Of a stretch of 64,000 bases of DNA, positions 18,052 to 26,891 are shown in pieces. The position numbers and the translations under genes were made by a program. Positions within the stretch are counted from its first letter, which is position 1; every line of letters starts with the position of its first letter. The notes beneath the pieces are model-generated. The model saw only the letters and a list, made by a program, of their open reading frames with translations, was not told where the DNA came from and did not search any database. Source of the DNA: Ignavibacteriota bacterium (lineage in GTDB: Bacteria; Bacteroidota; Ignavibacteria; Ignavibacteriales; Ignavibacteriaceae); contig CP053447.1 of NCBI GenBank assembly GCA_013285425.1, positions 2,548,001-2,612,000 on the forward strand, written 5' to 3'.

Positions 18052-19155
18052 TTAAAGAACTAACTTCTTAACTGTAACCTTCTCCAGCATTTTCATATTT
18101 ATTTCAACACCTATTCCTGGTTTAGTTGGAACATTCATTGTACCATCTTTATTAACAACAAATTCCGGTTCAACAATATCTTCTTTGTAATAACGTTTAC
18201 TTGCAGAAATATCGCCGGGCAAAGTAAAATTTGGTAATGAAGCAAGAGCTGCATTACCTGCCCTGCCGATTCCGCTTTCCAACATTCCGCCACACCAAAC
18301 CGGAATATTCTTAGATTCACAATAATCGTGAATAAGTTTGGATTCTCTGAATCCGCCGACACGACCAGGTTTTATATTTATCACCCTGCAGCTATCGAGA
18401 TCAATCGCTGCACGAGTATCATTAAGCGAGTGAATACTTTCATCGAGACAAATCGGAGTCTTGATTTCTCTCTGAAGTTTGGAATGATCATAAATATCAT
18501 CATAACCGAGAGGCTGCTCAATCAATAACAAATTATAATCATCCATTTGCTTAAACAGATCTATATGTTTCAATTCATAAGCAGAATTTGCATCAACCTG
18601 AAATAGAATATCAGGAAATTTTTTTCTAACTGCTTTAATAAATTCTATATCGTTACCAGGAGCAATTTTTATTTTTATTCTTTTATATCCTTCATCAAGA
18701 TAACCTTCAATTTTTTTTATCAGTTCAGGCGCTGATGATTGAATACCAATGCTAACTCCAACATCAACTTTATTTCTTGTTCCGCCAATCATTTTTGAAA
18801 GAGAAATATTTTTTGATTTGGCAAAGAGATCCCAAAGTGCTGCTTCAAGTCCGGCTTTTGCCATATTGTGTCCACGCACTTTTTCGTAAAGTAAAATCGC
18901 TTCATCAACACTTGAAATATTTTTACCAAGTATAGATGGGATCAAGTAGTCCTGTAAAATATGCCATGCTGTGGTAACAGTCTCATAAGAATAAAAAGGA
19001 GTTCCTTCTGCAACACACTCACCCCAGCCTGTTAAACTTTCTCCATCAACCCGAACAATGATATGTTCCTCATTGTATTCAGTTCCCATTGATGTTGTGA
19101 ATGGAGAGATTAATTCCATTTTAATATGACGAAGTTCAATTTTTTCAATTTTCAT
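18052..19155 (-). CDS. N-acylamino acid racemase / o-succinylbenzoate synthase family enzyme
   Basis: Enolase-superfamily enzyme of the NSAR/OSBS (MenC type 2) group. Catalytic residues are visible: KxK in KIKIAPG (K161, K163), metal ligands D188 in QVDANSAY, E213 in LLIEQPLGYDD and D238 in CLDES, and the second base K262 in INIKPGRVGG. The N-terminus HIKMELISPFTTSMGTEYNE is typical of this group, where the same scaffold racemises N-succinyl amino acids or makes o-succinylbenzoate. Neighbours are peptide and amino-acid enzymes and no menaquinone gene is in view, so racemisation of N-acyl or D-amino acids is favoured; this is inference. Confidence 0.85.
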   Translation of the reverse strand: MKIEKIELRHIKMELISPFTTSMGTEYNEEHIIVRVDGESLTGWGECVAEGTPFYSYETVTTAWHILQDYLIPSILGKNISSVDEAILLYEKVRGHNMAKAGLEAALWDLFAKSKNISLSKMIGGTRNKVDVGVSIGIQSSAPELIKKIEGYLDEGYKRIKIKIAPGNDIEFIKAVRKKFPDILFQVDANSAYELKHIDLFKQMDDYNLLLIEQPLGYDDIYDHSKLQREIKTPICLDESIHSLNDTRAAIDLDSCRVINIKPGRVGGFRESKLIHDYCESKNIPVWCGGMLESGIGRAGNAALASLPNFTLPGDISASKRYYKEDIVEPEFVVNKDGTMNVPTKPGIGVEINMKMLEKVTVKKLVL

Positions 19156-19181
19156 TTATTACCTTTCAATTCAATAGAGCG

Positions 19182-19213
19182 CTGATTAAACGGATCAAAA
19201 CATATTTAATCAG
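19182..19213. repeat. Inverted repeat CTGATTAAA / TTTAATCAG in intergenic gap
   Basis: A perfect 9-bp inverted repeat (19182-19190 and 19205-19213) lies between the racemase and the S12 hydrolase genes. The wording of the gap, with several variants of GATTAAA and ATCAGTT, resembles the degenerate short repeats common between genes in this bacterial group. There is no U-tract for a terminator. Confidence 0.35.
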
Positions 19214-19265
19214 TTTAAATCGGCTGCATCAGTTAAATTCGTGTTCCATTACTTTATTATGCTTT

Positions 19266-20774
19266 CTACAGATCACCGATTTCTTTAATTATCCGCTGCC
19301 AAAGCTTACTTCCATTTTCGCCGTTAGTCATTATCACTATTCCGCTTCCATCCTTTGGGCTGAACTGAGAGTAGCATCTGAATCCGGTTTGATTTGCTCC
19401 GCTGTGATAAACAACATCACCGGTAATAGTTGAATCAACTGCCCAGCCCAGATTGCGAAAAGCAAATAAACCAATATTTCTACCGGGTCTATCAATAACT
19501 TCACGTGTATCGACACGTACCTGATGCTTCAACATTTCATTAATAATTTTTTCAGACAAAAAATGCTTGGAAGAACCATCATCTGCTTTTAATATTTCTA
19601 AAATGATTTTTGAATATTCATTTGAGGTTGTGTAAAGTGTATATGCAGCATTACTGTGAAGATATCTCTTTCTTTCATTGCGTTTGCCTTCGGCATCATG
19701 ACCTACTGCAATTTGCTTATCAAATCTTTCTTCCCAAACAAAACTTGTAGATGTCAGCCCAAGTTTATCAAATAAATTTTTCTTTGCATAAAACTCCAAA
19801 GATTGATTTGTAATTTTTTCTATTACACGCTGTAAATAATAAATCCCCTCACCCGAATAATAAAATCTTGTTCCCGGTTTGAAATACAAAGGTACCGGAG
19901 AATTTCGCTCCTCATCTCCCTTTCTCCAGTTGGGCATTCCGCTTGTGTGTGATAAAATCATTCTTGCAGTAATCTGTCCGGAGTATTTGTCGTCATCACT
20001 AACAAACTGTTCCGGAAGATAATTAGACAGCGGTTTATCCAAATCAAGAATCCCCTCTTCAACTAAATGAAAAACCAACAAAGCAAAAACCGGTTTACTC
20101 ATTGAGCAGGCTTCAAACATAGTGCTTTCATTAACTGTTGATTTTTTATCAGCATCCGCAAAACCAAAATTTTCAGAGTAAACTAATTCTTTGTTTAAAA
20201 TTAAACTGATTGATACTCCCGGAACATTTAGCTCTGTTATCAACTTTGGAATCAGGTTTTCAATTATTCTTATCTTCTCACTGAGATCAGGAATAATATT
20301 TAATGAAGGCTTATCAATTTTTGAAAGTGATATGTATGCAGCCCATCGAACATCATAATCATTATCAAATAAAAGATTCTGGAGTTCAGTAACAGCAATA
20401 CCTGCATCTTTGCCATACTTACCAAGAGCAAGAGCAGAACACCATCTGACATTTGCGTATTTATCTTTCAATGCACCGGTAAGAAAAGGAATGGATTGTT
20501 TACCGAGTGGAGAAATTTTTTCAAGAGTAATTGCTGAGCACCAGCGAACATTATCATCTTTATTCTGCAATGATTCAATTAGATAATCAACAACTGGTTC
20601 GCCAATTAAAACAAGTTCATTAATTGCATCACCATTTACCCATGGATCTTTATCACTGAATTGGTTTATCAGTGACTTCACTCTTTCTATATCAAAGTCT
20701 TTAACATCTTGAGAAAATGAAGAGGATATAGTAATAATGATAATTAAAAAAATTAAAGAAGTTTGTTTTGTCAT
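19266..20774 (-). CDS. Exported S12-type serine hydrolase with N-terminal HEAT repeats
   Basis: Two-part exported protein of 502 residues. A signal peptide (LIFLIIIITISSSFS) is followed by three HEAT-like repeats with VRW at residues 76, 109 and 142, an exact 33-residue period. From about 165 comes a beta-lactamase/S12 domain with S224-M-S-K227 (catalytic SxxK in EACSMSKPVF), a YSG motif in RFYYSGEGIYYLQ standing for YxN, and a late VYHSGANQTGFR segment in the place of the HxG motif. S12 members include D-amino-peptidases, esterases and DD-peptidases; the substrate is unknown. Joining HEAT repeats to this fold in the periplasm is uncommon. Confidence 0.87.
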   Translation of the reverse strand: MTKQTSLIFLIIIITISSSFSQDVKDFDIERVKSLINQFSDKDPWVNGDAINELVLIGEPVVDYLIESLQNKDDNVRWCSAITLEKISPLGKQSIPFLTGALKDKYANVRWCSALALGKYGKDAGIAVTELQNLLFDNDYDVRWAAYISLSKIDKPSLNIIPDLSEKIRIIENLIPKLITELNVPGVSISLILNKELVYSENFGFADADKKSTVNESTMFEACSMSKPVFALLVFHLVEEGILDLDKPLSNYLPEQFVSDDDKYSGQITARMILSHTSGMPNWRKGDEERNSPVPLYFKPGTRFYYSGEGIYYLQRVIEKITNQSLEFYAKKNLFDKLGLTSTSFVWEERFDKQIAVGHDAEGKRNERKRYLHSNAAYTLYTTSNEYSKIILEILKADDGSSKHFLSEKIINEMLKHQVRVDTREVIDRPGRNIGLFAFRNLGWAVDSTITGDVVYHSGANQTGFRCYSQFSPKDGSGIVIMTNGENGSKLWQRIIKEIGDL

Positions 20775-20805
20775 TTTTAAATATTCTTTTATTTTCTATT
20801 AATAA

Positions 20806-20922
20806 CCACGACCTTCAGGTTTTGGTATAAGAAAAAAATCAGGTGACTACAGCCAAATAACTAAAACAATTTTGGCTAAAGCTATAAAATTAGTTTATAT
20901 AGCTCACGACTTAAAAGCCGTG
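20806..20922. repeat. Cluster of three palindromes, REP-like intergenic element
   Basis: The 183-base gap holds three stem-forming units in a row: CCACGACC-TTCA-GGTTTTGG (20806-20825, imperfect), AGCCAAA / TTTGGCT (20851-20857 and 20871-20877, perfect), and CACGAC / GCCGTG (20905-20910 and 20917-20922; on the minus strand this pairs fully with one G-U). The last reads CACGGCTTTTAAGTCGTG on the minus strand, a form I associate with dispersed REP-like elements in this phylum. No transposase is present here. Confidence 0.45.
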
Positions 20923-20957
20923 GCAATTAAAAAAAGATTATAAAATATTCTAAACCA

Positions 20958-21968
20958 TTATTTATAAATCTTTTTACAGTTAAGTGTTATTCCCAATTCA
21001 CTCTCGAACGAAAATAAAATTGGCATTCCACCTGTGTGTATAAATACTACCGGATTGTTTTTGGAAACAATGCCTTTCTCTGTCAGATCAATTAAGCCGG
21101 ACATAACTTTACCTGTATAAATCGGATCAAGCAGAACTCCTTCAAGATTTGCAGCTAGATCAATTGCCTGTTTACCTGCATCTGTCATCAATCCGTATTC
21201 AATATGATAATCATCATAACATTCTATATTAATATTCTTGCTGATTTTATAATTAATTAGTCTGGCACTCTCTTCAATCAGTTCTAATGTTCTTTTTCTG
21301 ATAGCTTCAGCCGCTCTTGAAACGCTGATACCGATAACTCTTGCATCAGGAATAAATATTTGTGCGCCTAAAATAGTACCGGCAAAAGTTCCACAAGAGC
21401 CAACTCCTAAAATAATCTGCACATTACCATGTTTACATTGATAAGATAGTTCTTCCATAGCTTTAACATAACCAAGAGCGCCAAGTCCGGTGCTGCCGCC
21501 AATTGGAATTACAAAAGGTTTTCTGCCAGCAATTAAAAGCTCATCAGACCATCTTTTCATTTCACTTTCCAGACTTGTATTTGCATCATCATCAACTAAA
21601 TATCTGATCTCCACATTGAATAAAACATCAAGAAGTAAATTTCCCTGAGCACTTTCAAAATCAGGTCCGCCGAGTACAAGTTTTACATCAAGACCAAGCT
21701 TTCGTGCTGCAGCAGCTGTCATTCTTGCATGATTTGATTGAACACCACCGGCAGTAATCACAACATCATATCCGCCGTTTACAATTTCTGAAAAATCATA
21801 TTCAAGTTTTCTTGCTTTGTTTCCCCCGCCTGCAAGTCCGGTTAAATCATCACGTTTAATAAATAATTTTGATAGACCAATTGCTTCAGCCAATTTTTTT
21901 GCTTCCTGAATTGGTGTGGGAAGGTTTGCAAGTTCGATGGTTAATATTTTGTCAAGATTGTGTTTCAA
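20958..21968 (-). CDS. D-cysteine desulfhydrase / ACC deaminase family PLP enzyme
   Basis: Fold-type II PLP enzyme of 336 residues. The N-terminus LANLPTPIQEAKKLAEAIGL leads to IKRDDLTGLAGGGNKARKLE, where K51 is the Schiff-base lysine, followed by TAGGVQSNHARMTAAAA, the family's substrate loop. The phosphate-binding glycine loop is in LGVGSCGTFAGT. Members break down D-cysteine, other D-amino acids or ACC to keto acid and ammonia; sequence alone does not settle which. It starts 5 bases after the saccharopine-dehydrogenase-like gene, so the two are co-transcribed and probably act on the same amino-acid stream. Confidence 0.88.
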   Translation of the reverse strand: MKHNLDKILTIELANLPTPIQEAKKLAEAIGLSKLFIKRDDLTGLAGGGNKARKLEYDFSEIVNGGYDVVITAGGVQSNHARMTAAAARKLGLDVKLVLGGPDFESAQGNLLLDVLFNVEIRYLVDDDANTSLESEMKRWSDELLIAGRKPFVIPIGGSTGLGALGYVKAMEELSYQCKHGNVQIILGVGSCGTFAGTILGAQIFIPDARVIGISVSRAAEAIRKRTLELIEESARLINYKISKNINIECYDDYHIEYGLMTDAGKQAIDLAANLEGVLLDPIYTGKVMSGLIDLTEKGIVSKNNPVVFIHTGGMPILFSFESELGITLNCKKIYK

Positions 21969-21973
21969 TAACT

Positions 21974-23113
21974 TTATCCAATTGTTTCAATAGACTGTTT
22001 ATAAATAACTCCGCGTTTTTTTAATTCCTTAATAACAAAATCAGTGCATTTGGAATCAGCACCGATAAATTCAGGCGGACATATTCCTTTCCTATCGAAC
22101 AAACCTTTTGAAAGCATTCTAACTATGTTTGTTGCGGTATAACCGGTTGTTCTTGCCATTGAATGTATATTTGTTTCTTTATCGTGTTTATCCAAAAGAT
22201 TATAAGTGTACCGGATTTTCTTTTTGTTTTTTTCGCCTTCAATTATAATCCGCATTACAGTAAAATCTTCATCACCCTCTTTAATTTCCCAAAGCGGAAA
22301 TAAGATCTTTGATGTAAAATCAACCGGTTTAATTTTTATTCCATTAATCTCAATTTGCTGTTGATTAAAAAAACCACTATCACGAAGAACTTTGATTTTA
22401 TCAATATGCCCTGGATAGCGCAATGTTTTCTCTTTCATATTTGGTGCGTTCATAGTTTTGGCAAGAGTGCGCAAACCATCACTGTTGAATGCTTCAAGGG
22501 TACCAACCTGATCAAAGCTTACAAGTTCTGCATCAGATAGAGCAGGACGAACAACAAGTTTTCCGTTTTCAACATATCTTGCTGGTCGGGTATATTCTTC
22601 AATTACATCAATTGGTGAAAACCCGGCTTTATATTCATAGGGATATTCACGAACAACAGGCAAGCCGCCGACGTAAATAAGAATTGTTTCCGTAACATCT
22701 AAAATTGAATTAACATATCCTGAAAGTAGATTGCTCATACCAGGTGCAACTCCGCAATCTACAATTGCTGTTACATTATTCTGTTTTGCAAGTTCATCAA
22801 GTGCAAATGGGTCTTCTGGAAAGAAAGCAATATCAACAACGTTTTTTTTAGCTTTAATAATTTCTTTGAGCATCTTGAAACCAATAAAGCCTGGTAGGGC
22901 GCTTAACACAATATCGTGTTTTCTGATTAATGATTTAAGAATATCTGGATCTGAAAAATCCTTGCGAATTTTTTTTACCGGAAGATGCTTTGGGATTTTA
23001 TCCAGATTTTTCTGATTTATATCTGCAACTGTAACATTAAATGATTTTTCACCGGCAAGATCAATCGCCATCGGACAACCAATTAAACCTGAGCCTAATA
23101 CAATTATGTTCAT
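21974..23113 (-). CDS. Saccharopine dehydrogenase-like (lysine 6-dehydrogenase type) oxidoreductase
   Basis: NAD(P)-dependent amino-acid oxidoreductase of 379 residues. The N-terminal Rossmann motif is VLGSGLIGCPMAIDLA, then DIVLSALPGFIGFKMLKE and TAIVDCGVAPGMSNLLSG, which are shared with saccharopine dehydrogenases and lysine 6-dehydrogenases. The ATG at 23113 is chosen over a TTG nine codons upstream because it has an AGGAGAAG ribosome-binding site and starts the Rossmann strand. It is followed 5 bases on by the PLP enzyme. Substrate is unknown; lysine or a related basic amino acid is a reasonable guess. The 209 bases upstream hold no gene. Confidence 0.83.
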   Translation of the reverse strand: MNIIVLGSGLIGCPMAIDLAGEKSFNVTVADINQKNLDKIPKHLPVKKIRKDFSDPDILKSLIRKHDIVLSALPGFIGFKMLKEIIKAKKNVVDIAFFPEDPFALDELAKQNNVTAIVDCGVAPGMSNLLSGYVNSILDVTETILIYVGGLPVVREYPYEYKAGFSPIDVIEEYTRPARYVENGKLVVRPALSDAELVSFDQVGTLEAFNSDGLRTLAKTMNAPNMKEKTLRYPGHIDKIKVLRDSGFFNQQQIEINGIKIKPVDFTSKILFPLWEIKEGDEDFTVMRIIIEGEKNKKKIRYTYNLLDKHDKETNIHSMARTTGYTATNIVRMLSKGLFDRKGICPPEFIGADSKCTDFVIKELKKRGVIYKQSIETIG

Positions 23114-23322
23114 TTTCTTCTCCTGTTTTATTAACTGCAATTAGTTGAATTGATAAGATAAAGGAGAAATTTTATAGTCCGCTAAAACGATTGATATATT
23201 TGATTGAGTATTTACAGATAATTTTCATTTAAAAAGTCTAAGAATAATTAAAAACTAATTAGCTTCTTTTCTGCTTCACGGATGATTCATTCAATAATTC
23301 ACCAGCAATGATACAAAATTTT

Positions 23323-24816
23323 CTAATCGGCTACTCTTAGAATCGGATAATTTGTACCACTTTTTAGCAAGTCTCCAAATTGTTTATAAGCAGCTAAACC
23401 AAGCTGTGATTTTGGCTCAAGGGCAATAACGATCATATTATTCCGTAATTGATTTACGGGAATAAAAATATAATCGCTCTGATTAATTTGATTAGTAATA
23501 TCAGTATTCATCAAACCGGGATTAACAACCATATCGCCTTCAAAATCAATTGAGTCAATACCAGTTATAAAGTACTGTTCAATTTTATCATCAGCAGACT
23601 TTTTGTAATCGAAATATTTTAATTCATGCCTGTCAGCCCAATCTATTAATGTTTTTAAACTCTTCGGAATCAGATATCCTTTCGGTCTTTCAACATCATA
23701 AAGGGATTTAACAACTGATCTGAAATCTTTAACAGTTACAACTGTATCATTTCCGGTGCTGTAGGAAACTAATTCTAATTTAAGTTCAGTTCCGTCTGAA
23801 AAATGATTAAGCTGAATCGCAACTTGTCCATCAACTTTATTCTCTTCCAGTTTTTCTCTTTCAGCAGAAACAAGTTTTTTTATTTCATCTTTGTTATCAT
23901 AACTGAATTTAAGCAACCCAATCATTCCGGTGATTTGTCCTTTTGCACGATGCTCAATATTATCGGTGCTGTCATTCTCGCCGTTTAATCCTTCCTGAAT
24001 AAATGATAATGTATTCTGAATTCCAAAACTCTGCCTACCATCGTTTATATCAAATGTGCTATAACGCTGGTATCCGCTTCCGGAAGAACCGCCGGGTAAA
24101 TAATGAAATACGGAATAACCATTCTTTGAGATATAATTAAATATAAACGGCAGATAACTATCGTATGATATTTTTCTTAGTTTTTCAGAAATATTAATAT
24201 TGGTCATTGCACCGATTGTTTCATCATAATTCTTACGGTAACCAAATTTTTTTGATGATTCACCAAAGGGCCAATATTCGTGAACATCCATTGTAACTTC
24301 AAAAAGATATTTATTAAAAAGTTTATGCAGACCAATAACTTCCGGCTCTGTCAGAATCAGATGATTCCTGTTAAGGTCCATTCCGTTTCCATTTCGTCTT
24401 TCATCTCTTTCCGATCCATCGGGATTCATCTGCGGGACAAGTGCAAAATCTATTTTGTCAAACAAGTATTGATTTTCAGGTTTAAGCAGTTCATTAATCA
24501 ATAACAAAGAACCTTCTTTACCAGATTGCTCATCACCATGCTGCTGTGCAAATATTAAAACTTTAATTTTTGATTTATCTTTTCCGAACTCATCTTTAGA
24601 AAAATAAACTACATAAAGCTCCTTCCCTTCGGGTGATTTTGTCAGAACTTCAGCTTTAATCAAATCTGATCTATCATCAGCTTCTTTTATAAATTGAACA
24701 AGCTCAGAATGGGTAGTGAGCTTTTTATATTCCGATTTCTGAAGAGGAGTTAAAGCTTCCTGAGAAAAGTTGTGGCAGCTAACAAACAGAAAGGAGAAGA
24801 ACAAAAGTTTTTTCAT
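23323..24816 (-). CDS. Exported M14 family zinc carboxypeptidase
   Basis: Predicted exported metallocarboxypeptidase removing C-terminal amino acids. A signal sequence (MKKLLFFSFLFVSCHNFS) is followed by the zinc site HGDE in FAQQHGDEQSGKE, the substrate-binding block PQMNPDGSERDERRNGNG ending in DLNRNH, and the third zinc ligand in TMDVHEYWPFG. At 497 residues it has an additional C-terminal beta-rich domain. The ATG overlaps the TGA of the S51 gene (ATGA). It is the last gene of the rpiR-headed run. Confidence 0.9.
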   Translation of the reverse strand: MKKLLFFSFLFVSCHNFSQEALTPLQKSEYKKLTTHSELVQFIKEADDRSDLIKAEVLTKSPEGKELYVVYFSKDEFGKDKSKIKVLIFAQQHGDEQSGKEGSLLLINELLKPENQYLFDKIDFALVPQMNPDGSERDERRNGNGMDLNRNHLILTEPEVIGLHKLFNKYLFEVTMDVHEYWPFGESSKKFGYRKNYDETIGAMTNINISEKLRKISYDSYLPFIFNYISKNGYSVFHYLPGGSSGSGYQRYSTFDINDGRQSFGIQNTLSFIQEGLNGENDSTDNIEHRAKGQITGMIGLLKFSYDNKDEIKKLVSAEREKLEENKVDGQVAIQLNHFSDGTELKLELVSYSTGNDTVVTVKDFRSVVKSLYDVERPKGYLIPKSLKTLIDWADRHELKYFDYKKSADDKIEQYFITGIDSIDFEGDMVVNPGLMNTDITNQINQSDYIFIPVNQLRNNMIVIALEPKSQLGLAAYKQFGDLLKSGTNYPILRVAD

Positions 24817-26885
24817 TTTAACAATACCATTGATTTGGTTACAGAATAATCTTGAGTTGATAACCGGTAGAAATAAACCCCGCTTGAAAACTTAGAATTA
24901 GCTGTGAATTTTGCAGAATGAAATCCGGATTGATAATAATCATCAGCTAATGTAATGATTTCTCTTCCGAGTGAATCAAATATTTTAAGACTTACTTTAC
25001 CGGGTTTATTTAGATTCCAACTTATAGTGGTAGAAGGATTAAACGGATTTGGATAATTCTGATTCAATTCAAATCCTTCAGGAGTTAGTTGAGATATATT
25101 TTCATTTTCAATATTTGTAAGAAAATCAAATTTACCAGTCTCAAGCAGGTAATTGATATTTGAATAATTAGTTAAAGAGATTTTTAAATTATTCAGTGCG
25201 GCTATCTGCCTTGGTCCTATGCTTCCGCTTGCCCGATAAGTTGAAGAATCAACCTTTGTAGTTCCTCTTGCATCAACAATCATAAATGGGATTTGAACGC
25301 TTCCGCTGATTGAGTTGCCTGTTGAAGATGATTTGATATTAAGTCTGTCATTTCCATTTAAATAAATTCCGATCCGTTTTCTGTTTCTCATCAATCCCCA
25401 TAAAACGGAGCTTGTTCTGTTCTCATAAAAATCCGGATTATCATAAATCAGCGGCTGAAAAATTAACTCGGGAAAAATAAAAAGTCCTTCATTTATAGTC
25501 ATCTTTCCGCGGTAAGATGCATACATATCTGTATCAGTATTTCCTATATAAAAATGTCCGGCTATTTTACCGCTGTTGCCGAAAAAGAAAACAGGGATAT
25601 TAAATGCAAGCTGATTGTAGAATGCAGCATTAACTAATCCTGCGGGCTGACTTAAATAGTTCAACACATTAAGTGAATCGCCGGCAAATATAAAACAGGT
25701 TGATTCATTTATTTTTACTGCTTCAGAGGCATCATTAAGATTAGCGGTAGTAATGTTCAGAACATTATAATCAAAATTATTTGCACTTAGGTAATCCGTA
25801 ATTACAGATGATGAATTGCTAAAACCGGGATGAGTAATAAGTAAAACTTTTCCGCTGTTCACTTCGTTCAAAAATGAGCCAAGATTACTGAGATGAGATG
25901 CAATATTACTGCTTCCAGTCAATGAAATATTTGTCTGCGAATAGAACCATGGAAAATTAATATCAACGTCTTTTGCTGATGCGGGAATGAAAGCAATTTG
26001 ATTATTTACCAGATCATACTTCCAGCCTTTGGTAAGTATATGACAGTTTAAATTTTCAATTGAGTATTTACCCGAAGTATAATCCGAATATTGAGTGAGA
26101 TTATCTTTATAAAAAAATGAAACGGCACCGCTGCCCATTACTTCGCCAACTCCATCCGGGGAAATACAAATTGCTGTTCTGTCATCTATACCTGCACCGA
26201 TTAAATCTTTGGCAGAATTAAAATGCTGATTATAAAGCATTGCAATCAATCTGCCTTGTCTTCCTCTTTCGGTAAAGTGAGTATCGAACAAAACGTTTGG
26301 GACAAAATTCAGAAAATTACTTTCAAATTTCATTCTGTTGTAAAACGGATTAAGCAAAGCATCGTCAGAATAAGCCGAACCGCTTTGTCCGCTGAAATCA
26401 ACATCACCAAGAACAGCCGCACCGGCACTTGTTCCTGCTATTACTCCTCCATTATTAAACACGAATTGAATTGCTGAATCAGTTTTGGTTCCTTTCCACC
26501 TGCTTACATAATCCCATTGATCGCCGCCGCGGATAAAAACTGCTTTAGCTGTAACTATTTCATCATAAGTTACCTGAAGATCTGCAATAGTCTTGGAGGA
26601 AATTGTTTTATTGTAAGCAGTATCTGCACCAAGCGACATAAAATAGGTCGGAAGCCAGTTGGTAACACCTGCATCTGCACCAAGAATAATAATTTTACCG
26701 CTGTCTGATTTTTCAACTATCCAGCCATACGGTGCATCGCTCCAATTATTGTAATCTTCGGAGCCGCCGCCAACAGCACAAATATAACCCTGAGCAAAAA
26801 GATTAAGATTAAGAGTGAAGGTACATAAGAGAGTAAAGATGAGAATGAGAATGAGAATGTAGTATTTTTCTATTAACGATTTCAC
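24813..26885 (-). CDS. Secreted cyanophycinase-like S51 peptidase with T9SS sorting domain
   Basis: Large (690-residue) secreted serine hydrolase. A long hydrophobic signal is followed by the S51 domain: YICAVGGGSEDYNNWSDAPY, AVFIRGGDQWDYV, the nucleophile serine in AGTSAGAAVLGD, then a region with DTHFTERGRQGRL. S51 enzymes include cyanophycinase and alpha-aspartyl dipeptidase. After a second hydrophobic/beta-rich part comes the sorting signal NQNYPNPFNPSTTISW and a terminal domain ending in KSMVLLK, so the enzyme is probably exported by T9SS. Cyanophycin is a possible substrate, but not shown. Confidence 0.88.
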   Translation of the reverse strand: MKSLIEKYYILILILIFTLLCTFTLNLNLFAQGYICAVGGGSEDYNNWSDAPYGWIVEKSDSGKIIILGADAGVTNWLPTYFMSLGADTAYNKTISSKTIADLQVTYDEIVTAKAVFIRGGDQWDYVSRWKGTKTDSAIQFVFNNGGVIAGTSAGAAVLGDVDFSGQSGSAYSDDALLNPFYNRMKFESNFLNFVPNVLFDTHFTERGRQGRLIAMLYNQHFNSAKDLIGAGIDDRTAICISPDGVGEVMGSGAVSFFYKDNLTQYSDYTSGKYSIENLNCHILTKGWKYDLVNNQIAFIPASAKDVDINFPWFYSQTNISLTGSSNIASHLSNLGSFLNEVNSGKVLLITHPGFSNSSSVITDYLSANNFDYNVLNITTANLNDASEAVKINESTCFIFAGDSLNVLNYLSQPAGLVNAAFYNQLAFNIPVFFFGNSGKIAGHFYIGNTDTDMYASYRGKMTINEGLFIFPELIFQPLIYDNPDFYENRTSSVLWGLMRNRKRIGIYLNGNDRLNIKSSSTGNSISGSVQIPFMIVDARGTTKVDSSTYRASGSIGPRQIAALNNLKISLTNYSNINYLLETGKFDFLTNIENENISQLTPEGFELNQNYPNPFNPSTTISWNLNKPGKVSLKIFDSLGREIITLADDYYQSGFHSAKFTANSKFSSGVYFYRLSTQDYSVTKSMVLLK

Positions 26886-26891
26886 AGCAGG

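Noticed and set aside
18052..19155. Naming the enolase-family gene menC
   Set aside because: The NSAR/OSBS group cannot be split by motif, and no menaquinone gene is nearby; the neighbours are amino-acid and peptide enzymes.
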